Positions 12,125 through 22,713 are shown, numbered from the stretch's first letter. The stretch is DNA of 64,000 nt from Arthrobacter sp. Soc17.1.1.1 (GCF_036867195.1 NZ_JBAJII010000001.1:992001-1056000), one strand, 5' to 3'. Made by a program: numbers and translations. The notes: generated by a model from the letters alone, not told the origin.

Positions 12125-12380
12125 CCCACGGCGCCGTCCGGGCCTGCCATCCGCCGGGCGTGGCCCCGCCCTTCCGGCCGTATTTCCGGCAACCTCCCAG
12201 GGTGCCGGCGGGGGATCGGCGACACGGCAGCGGGCCCGACACCGTAAAATGGGGTCGAAACACGCCATGCAAAGGTCAGCCGGGGTGGCTTGCTCTGCCG
12301 GCTCCTCCCGCGGTTCGTCCTGCAGTCGCCGGGAGACATGTGCCCTGCGGCGGCGTCCGGACCGACCGCGGAGGTAAGCA

Positions 12381-12989
12381 GTGGCAGGACTCATGGACAG
12401 GATCAGGGGCCTCGCATCCCTCTTCTGGCGCGAGGTGGCGAAGTTCGGCGCCGTCGGAGGCGTGGCCTTCGTGATCGACAACGGGCTGTACTGGTACCTG
12501 ATCCACGGGCCCATGAGCGGCAGCGAGGTCAAGGCGCGCTTCGTCTCGGCGGGCGTCGCGACGATCTTCGCGTGGGTGGCGAACCGCTACTGGACGTTCC
12601 GCCACCGCCGCCAGCCCAACGCCGCCCGCGAGCTCGCCATGTTCGTGTTCATCAACGTCATCGGCATGGGGATCGCCGCCGGGTGCGTGGCGGTCGCGAA
12701 GTACGGCTTCGCCGTCGAGGCGCCGCGTGCCCTGTTCTTCGTCGGGATCTTCGGCACGGTACTCGCCACGCTGGTGCGCTTCGTCGCCTACCGCTTCTGG
12801 GTCTTCAACGCCGAGCTCGACGCCGAGCCCGAGTTCAGCCACGACAAGGAGCTCCTCCACCCGCGGACCGGCGCGCTGCACCAGCAGGAAGCGGTCCCCG
12901 CGGAGGGGGAGCGGACGCCCGCCCCGGGGTCGCCGGCGGCACCGGGCGCACCGGGAGAACCGGTCAGGCAGTCCCCAGCCGGCCCGTGA
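12381..12989 (+). CDS. GtrA family membrane protein
   Basis: 202 residues. Four transmembrane helices with the GtrA pattern: FGAVGGVAFVIDNGLYWYL, SAGVATIFAWVANRYWTFR, FVFINVIGMGIAAGC and GTVLATLVRFVAYRFWVF. GtrA-like proteins take part in membrane translocation of lipid-linked sugars or in surface-glycan synthesis. The C-terminal 60 residues are charged and Pro-rich. Start is GTG at 12381 with GGAGGT five bases upstream. Divergent from purK and convergent with the TIGR03089 gene, overlapping it by 26 bp. A GtrA gene near purK is also seen in mycobacteria. Confidence 0.9.
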   Translation: MAGLMDRIRGLASLFWREVAKFGAVGGVAFVIDNGLYWYLIHGPMSGSEVKARFVSAGVATIFAWVANRYWTFRHRRQPNAARELAMFVFINVIGMGIAAGCVAVAKYGFAVEAPRALFFVGIFGTVLATLVRFVAYRFWVFNAELDAEPEFSHDKELLHPRTGALHQQEAVPAEGERTPAPGSPAAPGAPGEPVRQSPAGP

Positions 12990-13692
12990 CGCGCTCGCCG
13001 GTCAGCAGGCGATCGGTAACTGGCAGGCCGTCCTCGACGAGCACGAGCACGCCGCCCTGAGCCCAGACGGCCAGCGCCGCGGCGAGGGCCCGCTCGAGGC
13101 CGGCGCCGGGCTCCAGCAGCAGGGTGCGCCCGTCGGTGTCGCCCGGGTCCGCCGGCAGGGTGACGCTGTCCAGCAGGTCCCGCGCCAGCAGGGTCCGGCC
13201 GCCCGCCCGCAGCAGGGGGGCGTCGCCGTCGACGGACCGCCCCTGGTAGACGTCGCCGTGCGACCTCACCTCCGCGGCGAAGTCCACGGCCCCCCGCGGT
13301 AGCGGGCCGTCCCAGCCCAGGGCGAGCGAGCCGAGCGCCACGCAGACCAGCTGGCCCGACGGCGCGGTCCCGGGATCGGGGCGCGAGGACAGGACGATGT
13401 CCGCATCGGGCGGGGACCCCGCCTCCTCCGGCAGGACCACGAGTGCGCCGACCTGCCAGCAGGCGAACGCGAGGGCGAGGGACTTCCAGTGCGGGGGCAG
13501 GTCGAGGGCGATCCGGCTGGTCTCCGTCGCGTCGAGCTCGTCGACGAGGAGGTTGCTGCTCTTGGCCACCCAGTTGTCGAAGACGCGTCCCGACAGCTCG
13601 ATCCGGCCGTCCTGTCCGTGCCAGACGAGGCGGGGCGAGGAGGGGCTGACGGACCTCATGGTGGACAGGATGCCTGCGGGTGTCTGTGGCAT
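12964..13692 (-). CDS. TIGR03089 family protein (AMP-binding-like)
   Basis: 242 residues. It matches the actinobacterial TIGR03089 family, which resembles the N-terminal part of acyl-CoA synthetases but is much shorter and lacks the TSGTTG nucleotide-binding loop. Recognisable parts are RIELSGRVFDNWVAKSSNLL and a middle segment ALAFACWQVGALVVLP. No enzymatic activity is established. It lies between GtrA and whiB, divergent from whiB. The 3' end overlaps gtrA on the opposite strand. Confidence 0.85.
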   Translation of the reverse strand: MPQTPAGILSTMRSVSPSSPRLVWHGQDGRIELSGRVFDNWVAKSSNLLVDELDATETSRIALDLPPHWKSLALAFACWQVGALVVLPEEAGSPPDADIVLSSRPDPGTAPSGQLVCVALGSLALGWDGPLPRGAVDFAAEVRSHGDVYQGRSVDGDAPLLRAGGRTLLARDLLDSVTLPADPGDTDGRTLLLEPGAGLERALAAALAVWAQGGVLVLVEDGLPVTDRLLTGERVTGRLGTA

Positions 13693-13807
13693 GATGGGCT
13701 TCCGGTTCGATCGGAGACTACTTGGACGCGCCGACGAAGACAGGTAGTGGAGTCGGCGTGGCGCTCGTGATTCTGCGGTAGCGAATCTATATCATCCGCC
13801 CGACCGC

Positions 13808-13837
13808 TTGACGAAAATCGACTTACACCCGTGTAAT
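13808..13837 (+). promoter_or_regulatory. Probable sigma70-type promoter of the whiB gene
   Basis: TTGACG (13808-13813), an 18-base spacer, then TGTAAT (13832-13837), in an unusually AT-rich patch. The start codon at 13921 would leave a leader of about 75 bases. Confidence 0.6.
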
Positions 13838-13920
13838 TAGACATCGGATTGGTTCCAGCAGCGGGGCGCGAGGGTCGACCCATGCTGATGTTGGAACGGA
13901 AACACCGGAAGGGCTTATTC

Positions 13921-14502
13921 ATGGGGCAGGCAGAACGCACTCACGCACGACCAGATATCGCGGCGCAGGCATCAGCGCGCTACGGATCGAGGGGCGTTCC
14001 TGCCGACTGGTTCCTGGACCCGGCCGATCCCCTGGCGGGCGAGCGCTACCGGGACGCCCGGTCCCCGCTCGAGGACCAGGCCACCGCCTTCCTCGCCGCC
14101 CACGAGGCTCTCGCAGCACTTCCCGAGGTGGGCGGCCCCAGCAGCCTCCTCGTCCTCCCGACCGTGGCCCCCGGGTCCTTCGGCATCCTGCCCGGCGTGC
14201 ACGAGGATGCCCGCCCGGCTCCCGCCGGCCGTCCCGGCTGGCCCGGCCAGCCCATGGCTCCCGGGAACGTCGACGACGACGGCGAACTCTCCTGGCAGGC
14301 CGACGCCCTGTGCGCGCAGACCGACCCCGAGGCCTTCTTCCCCGAGAAGGGCGGGTCCACCCGCGACGCCAAGAAGGTCTGCGGCTCGTGCATGGTGAGA
14401 TCCGAGTGCCTCGAGTATGCGCTCGAGAACGACGAGCGCTTCGGCATCTGGGGCGGACTCTCGGAGCGCGAGCGGCGCAGGTTGCGGAAGCGAGCGGTCT
14501 GA
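13921..14502 (+). CDS. WhiB-family Fe-S transcriptional regulator with long N-terminal extension (WhiB2-like)
   Basis: Actinobacterial regulator binding a [4Fe-4S] cluster. From ATG at 13921 (GGAAGGG upstream) it has 193 residues. The cluster cysteines are Cys131, Cys154, Cys157 and Cys163 (CGSC pair, spacing x22-x2-x5), followed by the sigma-factor-contact turn GIWGG at 175-179 and a basic tail ERRRLRKR. Typical WhiB2/WhmD proteins have around 85-130 residues, so about 120 residues before the domain are extra and Pro/Ala-rich. Neighbours match the mycobacterial whiB2 region (manA, LCP, TIGR03089, minimal metallopeptidase), which favours the WhiB2 division and cell-wall regulator. Confidence 0.93.
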   Translation: MGQAERTHARPDIAAQASARYGSRGVPADWFLDPADPLAGERYRDARSPLEDQATAFLAAHEALAALPEVGGPSSLLVLPTVAPGSFGILPGVHEDARPAPAGRPGWPGQPMAPGNVDDDGELSWQADALCAQTDPEAFFPEKGGSTRDAKKVCGSCMVRSECLEYALENDERFGIWGGLSERERRRLRKRAV

Positions 14503-17500
14503 TTCCGCTGCCCCTCCGCGTCACCGCCGTTGTCGTAGCCCACAACGGCGCCGAGTACCTTCCGACCGCCCTGGAAGCACTGGAGCGCCAGACCCGCCGG
14601 GCCGACTTCTGCGTCGGCGTCGACACCGGGTCCACCGACGCCTCAGCCTCCATCCTCCAGCTCGGGCTGCCCACGGGCAGCCCGGTGGTCGGGGCTCCCG
14701 CCCGGGCCGGGTTCGGCACCGCGGTGCGGACCGCCGTCGCCGAGATCCCCGGTCGGGGCACCGGTGACACGACGGACTGGCTCTGGCTCCTCCACGACGA
14801 CTCCGCGCCCGAGCCCGCGGCGCTCGCCGAACTCCTCCTCGCCGTCGAGCGTGCGCCCTCCGTGACCATCGCCGGGGCCAAGCAGGTGGGCTGGGACGAC
14901 CGGCGTGCGCTGGTGGACGTGGGCCTGTCCATCAGCAGGTGGGCCGAGCGGCTCACGCTCATCGACGTCGACGAGCACGACCAGGGGCAGTACGAGGCCC
15001 GCAGCGACGTGTTCGCCGTGAACTCCGCCGGCATGCTCGTGCGCCGCGACGTCTTCGACGCCCTCGACGGGTTCGACCCCGCCCTGCACGGGGTGGGCGA
15101 CGACGTGGACCTGTGCTGGCGCAACCGCCTCGCCGGGAACCGGGTCGTGGTGGTGCCCGCCGCCGTCCTGCGCCACGCCACCGCCAGACCCCATCCCGTC
15201 TCCACGCCGCATGCCGCGCGCGCCGCCGAGGTGTACCTCCGGCTCAAGCACGCCGCGCCCCTCGGCGTCCCGTTCCTCGCGCTCGGCGCCGTCCTCGGAG
15301 GGCTGGGCCGGCTGCTCCTCGGGCTGCTGGCCAAGGACCCGGCACACGGCACGGGCCAGCTGCTCGGCAGCCTCGCCGGGGTCTGCCGCCCGCTGCAGCT
15401 CTGGCGCTCGCGCCGCTCCGCCGCGCGGACCCGTCAGCTGCCGCGCTCGATCGTCCGCTCCCTGGTCACGTCACGGCGTGAGGTCTGGTCCCATCGCAGG
15501 TCCGTCCTGGACGCCTTCACCTCACGCGGCGCACAGGCCGGCACCGACGGGCTGCAGGACGCGGAGGAGTACGTCCCGTCCGGGGACAGCCACGACGACT
15601 TCACCGCCCTCGCCACACCCGCACGCCTGTGGGTCGGCGCCGGGGCGGTGCTCGCCGCCGTCGTGCTCCTCGCGGCCGCCCTCACGGGCCTGCACCGGCT
15701 CGTCGGGGCCGGCGCCCTGGCGGGCGGCGCGCTGCTGCCGGCCTCGGGGACCCCGGAGGCGATCTGGGCGAACGCGACCACCTGGTGGACGGGCCTCGGC
15801 ACCGGCTCCGCCGCCCACGGCTCCCCGTTCTCCTACGTCCTCTGGCTCCTGTCCCTCCTCGGGTTCGGCTCGGCGAACACGATGATCGTGCTCACCGTCG
15901 TCTGCGCGCTGCCGCTGGCGGGACTGTCCGCGTGGATCGCCGCCGGCGCGCTGACGCGCTCCCGCGGCCTCCGGCTCTGGGCCGCCTTCTTCTGGGGCGC
16001 GGCCCCCGCCCTCCAGGTGGCCCTCGGCAGCGGTCGCCTGGGAGCGCTGATCGCCCACCTCCTGCTGCCCCTGGCACTGCTCGGGGTGGTGCGCGCGGTC
16101 GGCGCCGCCCTGCCGTCGCGGACACTGCCCGACGGCGTGCTCACGCCCGGCGTCGGCGGCACCCGCAGCTGGACCGCGGGCGCCTCCGCAGGCCTCGTCC
16201 TCGCGATCGTCACGGCCTGCGCCCCGTCCCTGCTCGTGGTGGTCGTCGCAGCGCTCGCTGGCGCGCTGATCGTCGGCGGGCGCCGGGCCCGCACACTCTG
16301 GTGGACGCTCCTGCCCGTCGTCGCCCTCCACCTGCCGTACGCCCTGTCCGCAGTGCGCGCACCCCGCGGCATCCTCGGCGATCCGGGGGTGCCCACGCCC
16401 TTCGAGCCCGGAGACCCCTGGCAGCACCTCCTCGGGTTCCCCGTGTCCTTCGACCCCCTCCTCGCGCCCGCGGCGGCCGGCTTCCTGGCTGCCGGGCCGT
16501 GGTCGCTCGTCGCCGCAATCCTCATCGGCGGCCCCGTCGTCGTGCTCGCCGCCGCAGCCCTCTTCTCCCGCCGCAGCCGCGGGCGAGTGGTGCGCAGGTC
16601 CTGGCTGCTCGCCGTCCTGGCACTCGCCGTGGCGGCCGTGGCGCCCGTGCTGCCCGTGGCGCTCGGCACCGGATCGTTCATCCCGGTCTTCCCCGGCCCG
16701 CTGGTGTCCGTGGTCGCCCTCTGCCTCCTGACCGCTGCGCTGTCGGGTCTGCCGGGGCGTGACGCCACGGCACCCGCCCCGCGCCCGCGGGCCGGCCGCA
16801 GCTCCCTCCGCCTCGCCGGCGGACTGGTCCTCGCCGTCGGCCCGCTGCTGAGCCTCGGCCTGTGGATCGCCCCCGAGGTGACGGCCCCGCCCGCGGCGGT
16901 CGCCGAACCCGTGGTCATCCCCGGCACCCCCGTCGAGGAGGCGTCCGACGCCGGACAGGGCACCACCGACTTCGGCACGGCCGTCGGACTCGACCCGGTG
17001 GCCGAACGGCCGCTGCCGGCCACGGCCGCTGATCGCGGCAACGGTGCGGACCGGACGCGCACGCTCGTCATCTCGGTCGACGACGACGACGCCGTGGCGG
17101 CCTCCCTCATGCGAGGATCCGGGACCACCCTCGACGCGCTGAACCCGCTCCACGCCGCGCGGACCCTCCGGGGCGGGCAGGATGTCACGCCCGCGGACGA
17201 CAGCGCGTCCGCCCGGACCCTGCGGACCACCGTCGCGGTGATCGTCGGCGCGAGCGGTGCCGATCCGCGCAGCGACCTCCGCGATCTCGGCGTCGGGTTC
17301 GTGGTCCTGCAGCAGTCCGGTACCGCCGGTGATTTCCTCGGCAGCCGGATCGACTCCGTGCCGGGCCTCACCGCCGTGGGCGACACCGACGCCGGGCGCC
17401 TGTGGCGCGTGGCCGCGCCCACCCTCGAGGACGGGACGGAGGACGCGGCTGCTCGCACCGCACGCGTGCGGGTGGTCGACGCCGACGGCCGGACCGAGGC

Positions 17501-17972
17501 GATCGTCCCCTCGTCCGCGGTCCTCGCCGAGGGCGCCGTCCCTCCCGGGGCGGAGGGCAGGAAGCTCGTCCTGGCGGAGGAGGCCGACCCCGGGTGGCAG
17601 GCGAGCCTCGGTGGTGAACGGCTCGACCCGGCGTCGGACGGCTGGCAGCAGGCGTTCGACCTGCCGGCGGCCGGCGGCGAGGTCACGGTGTCCTTCGTCA
17701 GCCCGTTCCAGCCGTGGGCCGAGGCCGTCCAGGCAGTGCTCCTCGCGCTCACGCTCCTGCTGGCCATCCCGCTGCCGTCGCGTCCGCGCGTCGCGCGGCC
17801 CACGGGCGGCCGGCGTTCCCCGGCGGGCCGGCCGGAACCGTCGCAGTACGCCACGACGCGGGCCGACGACGGTGCCGACAGTGCCGACGATGTCGACGAT
17901 GTCGACGGTGCCGACGGCGACACCCGCGACGACGACCTGCAGCCCGTGACCAGTGGAAGTAGCCCGATGTGA
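14499..17972 (+). CDS. Large family 2 glycosyltransferase with multi-helix membrane C-terminal half
   Basis: About 1,157 residues. The GT-A domain lies at the N-terminus: VTAVVVAHNGAEYLPTALEAL, DTGSTDAS, LLHDDSAPEP, then a GFDPALHGVGDDVDLCWR acceptor region. A membrane half follows with at least ten hydrophobic segments (about 15630-16900), and then an extracytoplasmic C-terminal region ending in one more helix. Such proteins are linked to envelope polysaccharides. The reading frame is unambiguous but no ATG, GTG or TTG lies between the whiB stop and the first conserved residues. The start is given at the CTG overlapping the whiB stop; GTG at 14403, inside whiB, is an alternative. Confidence 0.85.
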   Translation: MIPLPLRVTAVVVAHNGAEYLPTALEALERQTRRADFCVGVDTGSTDASASILQLGLPTGSPVVGAPARAGFGTAVRTAVAEIPGRGTGDTTDWLWLLHDDSAPEPAALAELLLAVERAPSVTIAGAKQVGWDDRRALVDVGLSISRWAERLTLIDVDEHDQGQYEARSDVFAVNSAGMLVRRDVFDALDGFDPALHGVGDDVDLCWRNRLAGNRVVVVPAAVLRHATARPHPVSTPHAARAAEVYLRLKHAAPLGVPFLALGAVLGGLGRLLLGLLAKDPAHGTGQLLGSLAGVCRPLQLWRSRRSAARTRQLPRSIVRSLVTSRREVWSHRRSVLDAFTSRGAQAGTDGLQDAEEYVPSGDSHDDFTALATPARLWVGAGAVLAAVVLLAAALTGLHRLVGAGALAGGALLPASGTPEAIWANATTWWTGLGTGSAAHGSPFSYVLWLLSLLGFGSANTMIVLTVVCALPLAGLSAWIAAGALTRSRGLRLWAAFFWGAAPALQVALGSGRLGALIAHLLLPLALLGVVRAVGAALPSRTLPDGVLTPGVGGTRSWTAGASAGLVLAIVTACAPSLLVVVVAALAGALIVGGRRARTLWWTLLPVVALHLPYALSAVRAPRGILGDPGVPTPFEPGDPWQHLLGFPVSFDPLLAPAAAGFLAAGPWSLVAAILIGGPVVVLAAAALFSRRSRGRVVRRSWLLAVLALAVAAVAPVLPVALGTGSFIPVFPGPLVSVVALCLLTAALSGLPGRDATAPAPRPRAGRSSLRLAGGLVLAVGPLLSLGLWIAPEVTAPPAAVAEPVVIPGTPVEEASDAGQGTTDFGTAVGLDPVAERPLPATAADRGNGADRTRTLVISVDDDDAVAASLMRGSGTTLDALNPLHAARTLRGGQDVTPADDSASARTLRTTVAVIVGASGADPRSDLRDLGVGFVVLQQSGTAGDFLGSRIDSVPGLTAVGDTDAGRLWRVAAPTLEDGTEDAAARTARVRVVDADGRTEAIVPSSAVLAEGAVPPGAEGRKLVLAEEADPGWQASLGGERLDPASDGWQQAFDLPAAGGEVTVSFVSPFQPWAEAVQAVLLALTLLLAIPLPSRPRVARPTGGRRSPAGRPEPSQYATTRADDGADSADDVDDVDGADGDTRDDDLQPVTSGSSPM

Positions 17973-19834
17973 TGTGGGGACGCAAGCGGAAGCCGCTGCA
18001 GCACGAGGCGGGGACACCGCCGGAGACTGCCGGGCAGGAGATCGATGGGGCCGCCGTCGGGCCGGCACCCGAGGGCGCGGCCGACGCTGCCGGCGCTGCC
18101 GTCGGGCCGGCACCCGAGGGCGTTGCCGACGCTGCCGTCGGGCCGGCACCCCAGGGCGCTGCCGACGCTGCCGACGCTGCCGTCGCCGCTCGCGCCGTCG
18201 CCCGTGACCGGGCCGCGACCGGCGGCACCCGCCGTGCGCGGCTGGGCGGTGCCGTCGGTGCCGCGACCGGGGTGGTGCTCCTCGTGGCGACGGCCGCCAT
18301 CTCCTCCGGGACCGTGACGGACGCCCTGGTCCGGTCGGCGGCGACCGACCTCCCCGTCCCGTCCGCCGCCGTGCCGGCCGGCGACTACACGGCCGTCTGC
18401 CCCGCCCCGCCCCGCCTGCTCGAGGCGGCGGCCGAGGGTGCCGACCCCCAGTTCGGCCCCGCGTCCGCGACGGCCAGGACCACGGTCGCCGCGCTCGTGC
18501 TGAGCGACCTCAGCGCCACGCTGACCGGCAGCGGGCTGCTGCCCGTGGGTGCCGGCGGGCCGCTGTCGATGATCCAGGACTTTGCACCCGAGACGTCCCT
18601 CTCCGCGGAGGGTCCGGCCAGTAGCGGTGCGGACGGGCTGACCGCCCGCGTGGCCGGGGTCACCCGGAACGTCGCCGTGGACGCCCCGTCGCTCTTCCGT
18701 GCGCAGCCGCAGGGCGGACTCACCCCGGTGGCCGCGGCGACGTCCACGTACACCGCCACCGACGGCGACCTCCGGGGGCTCGCCGCCTCCGGCTGCCAGG
18801 CGCCGTCGAACGACTTCTGGCTCCTCGGCGCCTCCACCACGGTGGGGTCCTCCGCCGTCCTCATGCTGACCAACCCGACCGGGACGCCCGCCGCCGTGAC
18901 CCTGGAGCTGTTCGGCCAGGACGGCCCCCTCGAGGCGGCCGGGACCCGGGGCCAGCTCGTCGCGCCGGGCGAGACCCGGCGGATCGTCCTCGCGGGCCTC
19001 GCCGGCAACCAGGACCAGGTGGCGGTGCGCGTCCGCAGCGACGGCGGCCGCGTCACGGGCGTCATCCAGCAGAGCCTGCTGCGCGGCCTCACCCCGGGCG
19101 GTGTGGAACTGCTCTCCCCGACGGCGCCCGCCGGCATCACGCAGGTGGTGCCCGGCGTCGTCGTGCAGAACGCGGAGACCGCACGGCGCATCCGGGAGCA
19201 GGAGGGCTACGGCACCGCGGCCCCCGCGCTGCAGGTGCTCGTCCCCGGGTCCAGCGACGCCGTGCTGGACATCAAGGTCTACGGTCCCGACGGCGTCGTG
19301 GACCTGCCCGGCGGAGGAGTGGCGACCGCCGCGGCAGGCTCCGTGATGACCGTCCCCCTCACCGACCTGCCGGAGGGCACCTACACGGTCGCCGTGACCT
19401 CGGACGTCGCCGTGGTGGCGTCGGCGCGCGTCACCCGCGGCATCGAGGCCGGAGGGAAACCCGTGGACTTCGGCGGGGCGCCGTCCGCCGTCCGTCTCGG
19501 CACCGACCGAGCGATGGCCCTGGCAGAAGGCGTGGACGCCGCCCTCGTGCTGGGCGCGCCGAGCGGCAGGGGAGAGGTCACTCTGACCCCCGTTGCCGCG
19601 GACGGCGCGCTCGGTGCCCCGGTGGTCATCGGTATCGCGGGCGGCACCTCGGTCACCGTGCCGGCGTCGTCCCTCGGCAGCGCTCCCGCCGGTGTCCTCA
19701 TCGATGCGACGGGGGACCCCGTCTACGGAGCGCAGGTCATGACGCTCCCCGGCGCGGTCGCGGGCATCTCGGTGGCGAGCGTCCCCGCCGGTGCCACGGG
19801 CCCGCAGAGCATCCCGGTGGAACTCCGGTACTGA
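17972..19834 (+). CDS. DUF5719 family membrane-anchored protein
   Basis: 620 residues. The ATG at 17972 overlaps the glycosyltransferase stop (TGATG), so it is coupled to it; the GTG just before it (17969) is also possible. The cytoplasmic N-terminus has Ala/Pro-rich repeats of the type VGPAPEGAADAA, one transmembrane helix (about residues 92-110), and a long extracytoplasmic beta-rich part with several LxLTNPTGTPAAVTLELFG-like segments. DUF5719 genes are found after WhiB-linked GT2 genes in actinobacteria; a shared role in envelope glycan assembly is inferred. Confidence 0.87.
   Translation: MWGRKRKPLQHEAGTPPETAGQEIDGAAVGPAPEGAADAAGAAVGPAPEGVADAAVGPAPQGAADAADAAVAARAVARDRAATGGTRRARLGGAVGAATGVVLLVATAAISSGTVTDALVRSAATDLPVPSAAVPAGDYTAVCPAPPRLLEAAAEGADPQFGPASATARTTVAALVLSDLSATLTGSGLLPVGAGGPLSMIQDFAPETSLSAEGPASSGADGLTARVAGVTRNVAVDAPSLFRAQPQGGLTPVAAATSTYTATDGDLRGLAASGCQAPSNDFWLLGASTTVGSSAVLMLTNPTGTPAAVTLELFGQDGPLEAAGTRGQLVAPGETRRIVLAGLAGNQDQVAVRVRSDGGRVTGVIQQSLLRGLTPGGVELLSPTAPAGITQVVPGVVVQNAETARRIREQEGYGTAAPALQVLVPGSSDAVLDIKVYGPDGVVDLPGGGVATAAAGSVMTVPLTDLPEGTYTVAVTSDVAVVASARVTRGIEAGGKPVDFGGAPSAVRLGTDRAMALAEGVDAALVLGAPSGRGEVTLTPVAADGALGAPVVIGIAGGTSVTVPASSLGSAPAGVLIDATGDPVYGAQVMTLPGAVAGISVASVPAGATGPQSIPVELRY
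18053..18158 (+). repeat. Three in-frame copies of a 25-bp repeat in the DUF5719 gene
   Basis: Copies at 18053-18077, 18098-18122 and 18134-18158 begin GCCGTCGGGCCGGCACCC and differ by one base. Each encodes VGPAPEG or VGPAPQG. Spacing is 45 and 36 bp, in frame. Confidence 0.8.
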
Positions 19835-19840
19835 CCCCGG

Positions 19841-20335
19841 TCAGGCCTGGGAGCGCCCGTAGGCCGGGTCGACGGCCTCCGGGGCGAGACCCATCAGCTC
19901 GGCGGTCTGCTCCACCACGACGTCGTGCACCAGTTCGTTGACGGGGAGCACGCCCCGCGCGGCCATGAGCACCGGGTGGCGGTAGACGGTGATGACGCCT
20001 GGCCTGCCCGGCGCGGCGGGGGAGCAGGATCCGAGGAGGCCGCGGAGCGTCTCGGGTGTCATGTCCTCGAGGCCGTCGGGGATCTCCTGCACCACGATCT
20101 GGAGGTCCTGGATGCGCTCGCCCCAGAGGCGCTCGAGCCGCTGCGCGGACTCCATCACCCAGTCGTCGAACTGCTCGGACCGGGACCGGGATCCCGGCAG
20201 GTGCTGCGGGAGGAGCTCGCCGCGCATGCCACGACCGCGGCGGTTGCGCCGGCGTTCGTAGAATGACCGTGCCGGACGTCCTTCCGTGGACGAGGGATCG
20301 GTCAGCTCGACCGAAAAAGTGGAAGCATCCTGCAT
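19841..20335 (-). CDS. Minimal zincin-like metallopeptidase family protein with degenerate active site
   Basis: 164 residues. It resembles the small zincin-like family (Pfam Zincin_1) through LQIVVQEIPDGLEDM and PGVITVYRHPVLMAARG segments. The place where active members have HExxH reads NELVHDVVVEQTAELMG, so the catalytic glutamate and second histidine are absent. It may therefore not be a protease. Six bases separate it from the convergent DUF5719 gene. A TACAGT box six bases before its ATG fits leaderless transcription. Confidence 0.85.
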   Translation of the reverse strand: MQDASTFSVELTDPSSTEGRPARSFYERRRNRRGRGMRGELLPQHLPGSRSRSEQFDDWVMESAQRLERLWGERIQDLQIVVQEIPDGLEDMTPETLRGLLGSCSPAAPGRPGVITVYRHPVLMAARGVLPVNELVHDVVVEQTAELMGLAPEAVDPAYGRSQA

Positions 20336-20341
20336 GTAAAG

Positions 20342-20347
20342 ACTGTA
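20342..20347 (-). promoter_or_regulatory. Leaderless -10 box of the zincin-like gene
   Basis: TACAGT on the reverse strand, six bases before the ATG at 20335. Confidence 0.5.
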
Positions 20348-20430
20348 AGCCTTGCGCCTCTTTGCCGCACGCCCGAAAGGGAGGCCGCCGGCCGGTGCGC
20401 GTCCTGCGGGTGGCCGGGGCCGAAGCCCGG

Positions 20431-20436
20431 TAGGCT
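20431..20436 (+). promoter_or_regulatory. Leaderless -10 box of the DUF3499 gene
   Basis: TAGGCT eight bases before the GTG at 20445. Confidence 0.5.
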
Positions 20437-20444
20437 TGCCGATC

Positions 20445-20828
20445 GTGGGATCACTCCGTCAATGCTCCAGATCCGCCTGCCAGCGGCCGGCCGTGGCAAC
20501 CCTCACCTATGTCTACGCGGATTCGACGGCGGTCCTCGGCCCTCTCGCGACGTACGCGGAACCCCACACCTACGACCTGTGCGCGCTGCACGCGGAGCGC
20601 CTGACCGTGCCGCGCGGCTGGGAGGTGCTCCGCCTGACGCTCCCGGAAACGGTTCCCGAGCACAACTCCGACGACCTGCTGGCACTCGCCGACGCCGTCC
20701 GGGAAGCGGCGGCGGAACCGGTCGTGGAGCAGCCCACGGGCAAGCGCGGCAGCAAGGCCCCCATGGAACCGCCGGCCGGCGTCACGGGCCCCCGGCGCGG
20801 GCACCTGCGCATCCTCCGCGAACCCTGA
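20445..20828 (+). CDS. DUF3499 domain-containing protein
   Basis: 127 residues from GTG at 20445. The family N-terminus RQCSRSACQRPAVATLTY carries a CxxxxC pair, followed by YADSTAVLGPLA, HTYDLCALHAERLTVPRGWEVLRL with a further Cys and His. The Cys/His pattern suggests a small zinc-ribbon fold (inference). Function is unknown. The gene is confined to actinobacteria and usually lies close to whiB2 and metallopeptidase genes, as here. The start is supported by a leaderless -10 box. Confidence 0.9.
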   Translation: MGSLRQCSRSACQRPAVATLTYVYADSTAVLGPLATYAEPHTYDLCALHAERLTVPRGWEVLRLTLPETVPEHNSDDLLALADAVREAAAEPVVEQPTGKRGSKAPMEPPAGVTGPRRGHLRILREP

Positions 20829-20913
20829 TGCACCCGGCCGGGTCGGGCCCGGCAGTGCGCCCGCGGTAGACTTGGGGTGCACAATTCCCGTCCCTCCCGA
20901 GCGAAAGCGTCCC

Positions 20914-21108
20914 ATGGCCAACCTCCCAGCACGGCTGCTCGACGTCCTCCGCTGCCCGGTCACCGGGTCGAAGCTCGTACAGGAGGGCGCCGTCCTCCGC
21001 GCCACGGCTGCCGGGCCGGACGGCGCGACACCCACCTACGGACTCGACGAAGGCATCCCGGTGCTCCTCCGCGCCGAACTGCTCGACGGCGCGGCCCCCA
21101 CCCGATAG
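20914..21108 (+). CDS. Trm112-family small protein
   Basis: 64 residues from ATG at 20914. The Trm112 core shows [14 protein letters not shown] and [11 protein letters not shown]. Eukaryotic Trm112 activates methyltransferases; the bacterial role is not established. One CxxC zinc half-site is reduced to a single Cys, as in many bacterial members. A TAGACT box at 20867-20872 could be its promoter with a leader of about 35 bases. It precedes ahcY by 41 bp and may be co-transcribed. Confidence 0.88.
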   Translation: MANLPARLLDVLRCPVTGSKLVQEGAVLRATAAGPDGATPTYGLDEGIPVLLRAELLDGAAPTR

Positions 21109-21149
21109 GGCCGCTCCCCGCGCCCCGACCTACAGGCAGGTACAGCACC

Positions 21150-22646
<1,497 letters not shown>

Positions 22647-22666
22647 GAGGCTCGTCCCGGTCCTCC

Positions 22667-22713
22667 CCGGCCGCTGCCGGTTCCCGCCGGCAGCGGGAAT
22701 CGGCAGCGGCCGG
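22667..22713 (+). terminator. Terminator hairpin after ahcY
   Basis: 21-bp arms (22667-22687 and 22693-22713) with one mismatch around the loop CGGCA, 20 bases past the stop. Confidence 0.75.

Noticed and set aside
15522..18149. Reverse-strand open frame of 875 codons opposite the large glycosyltransferase
   Set aside because: Antisense shadow of a gene with clear GT2 motifs and membrane helices.
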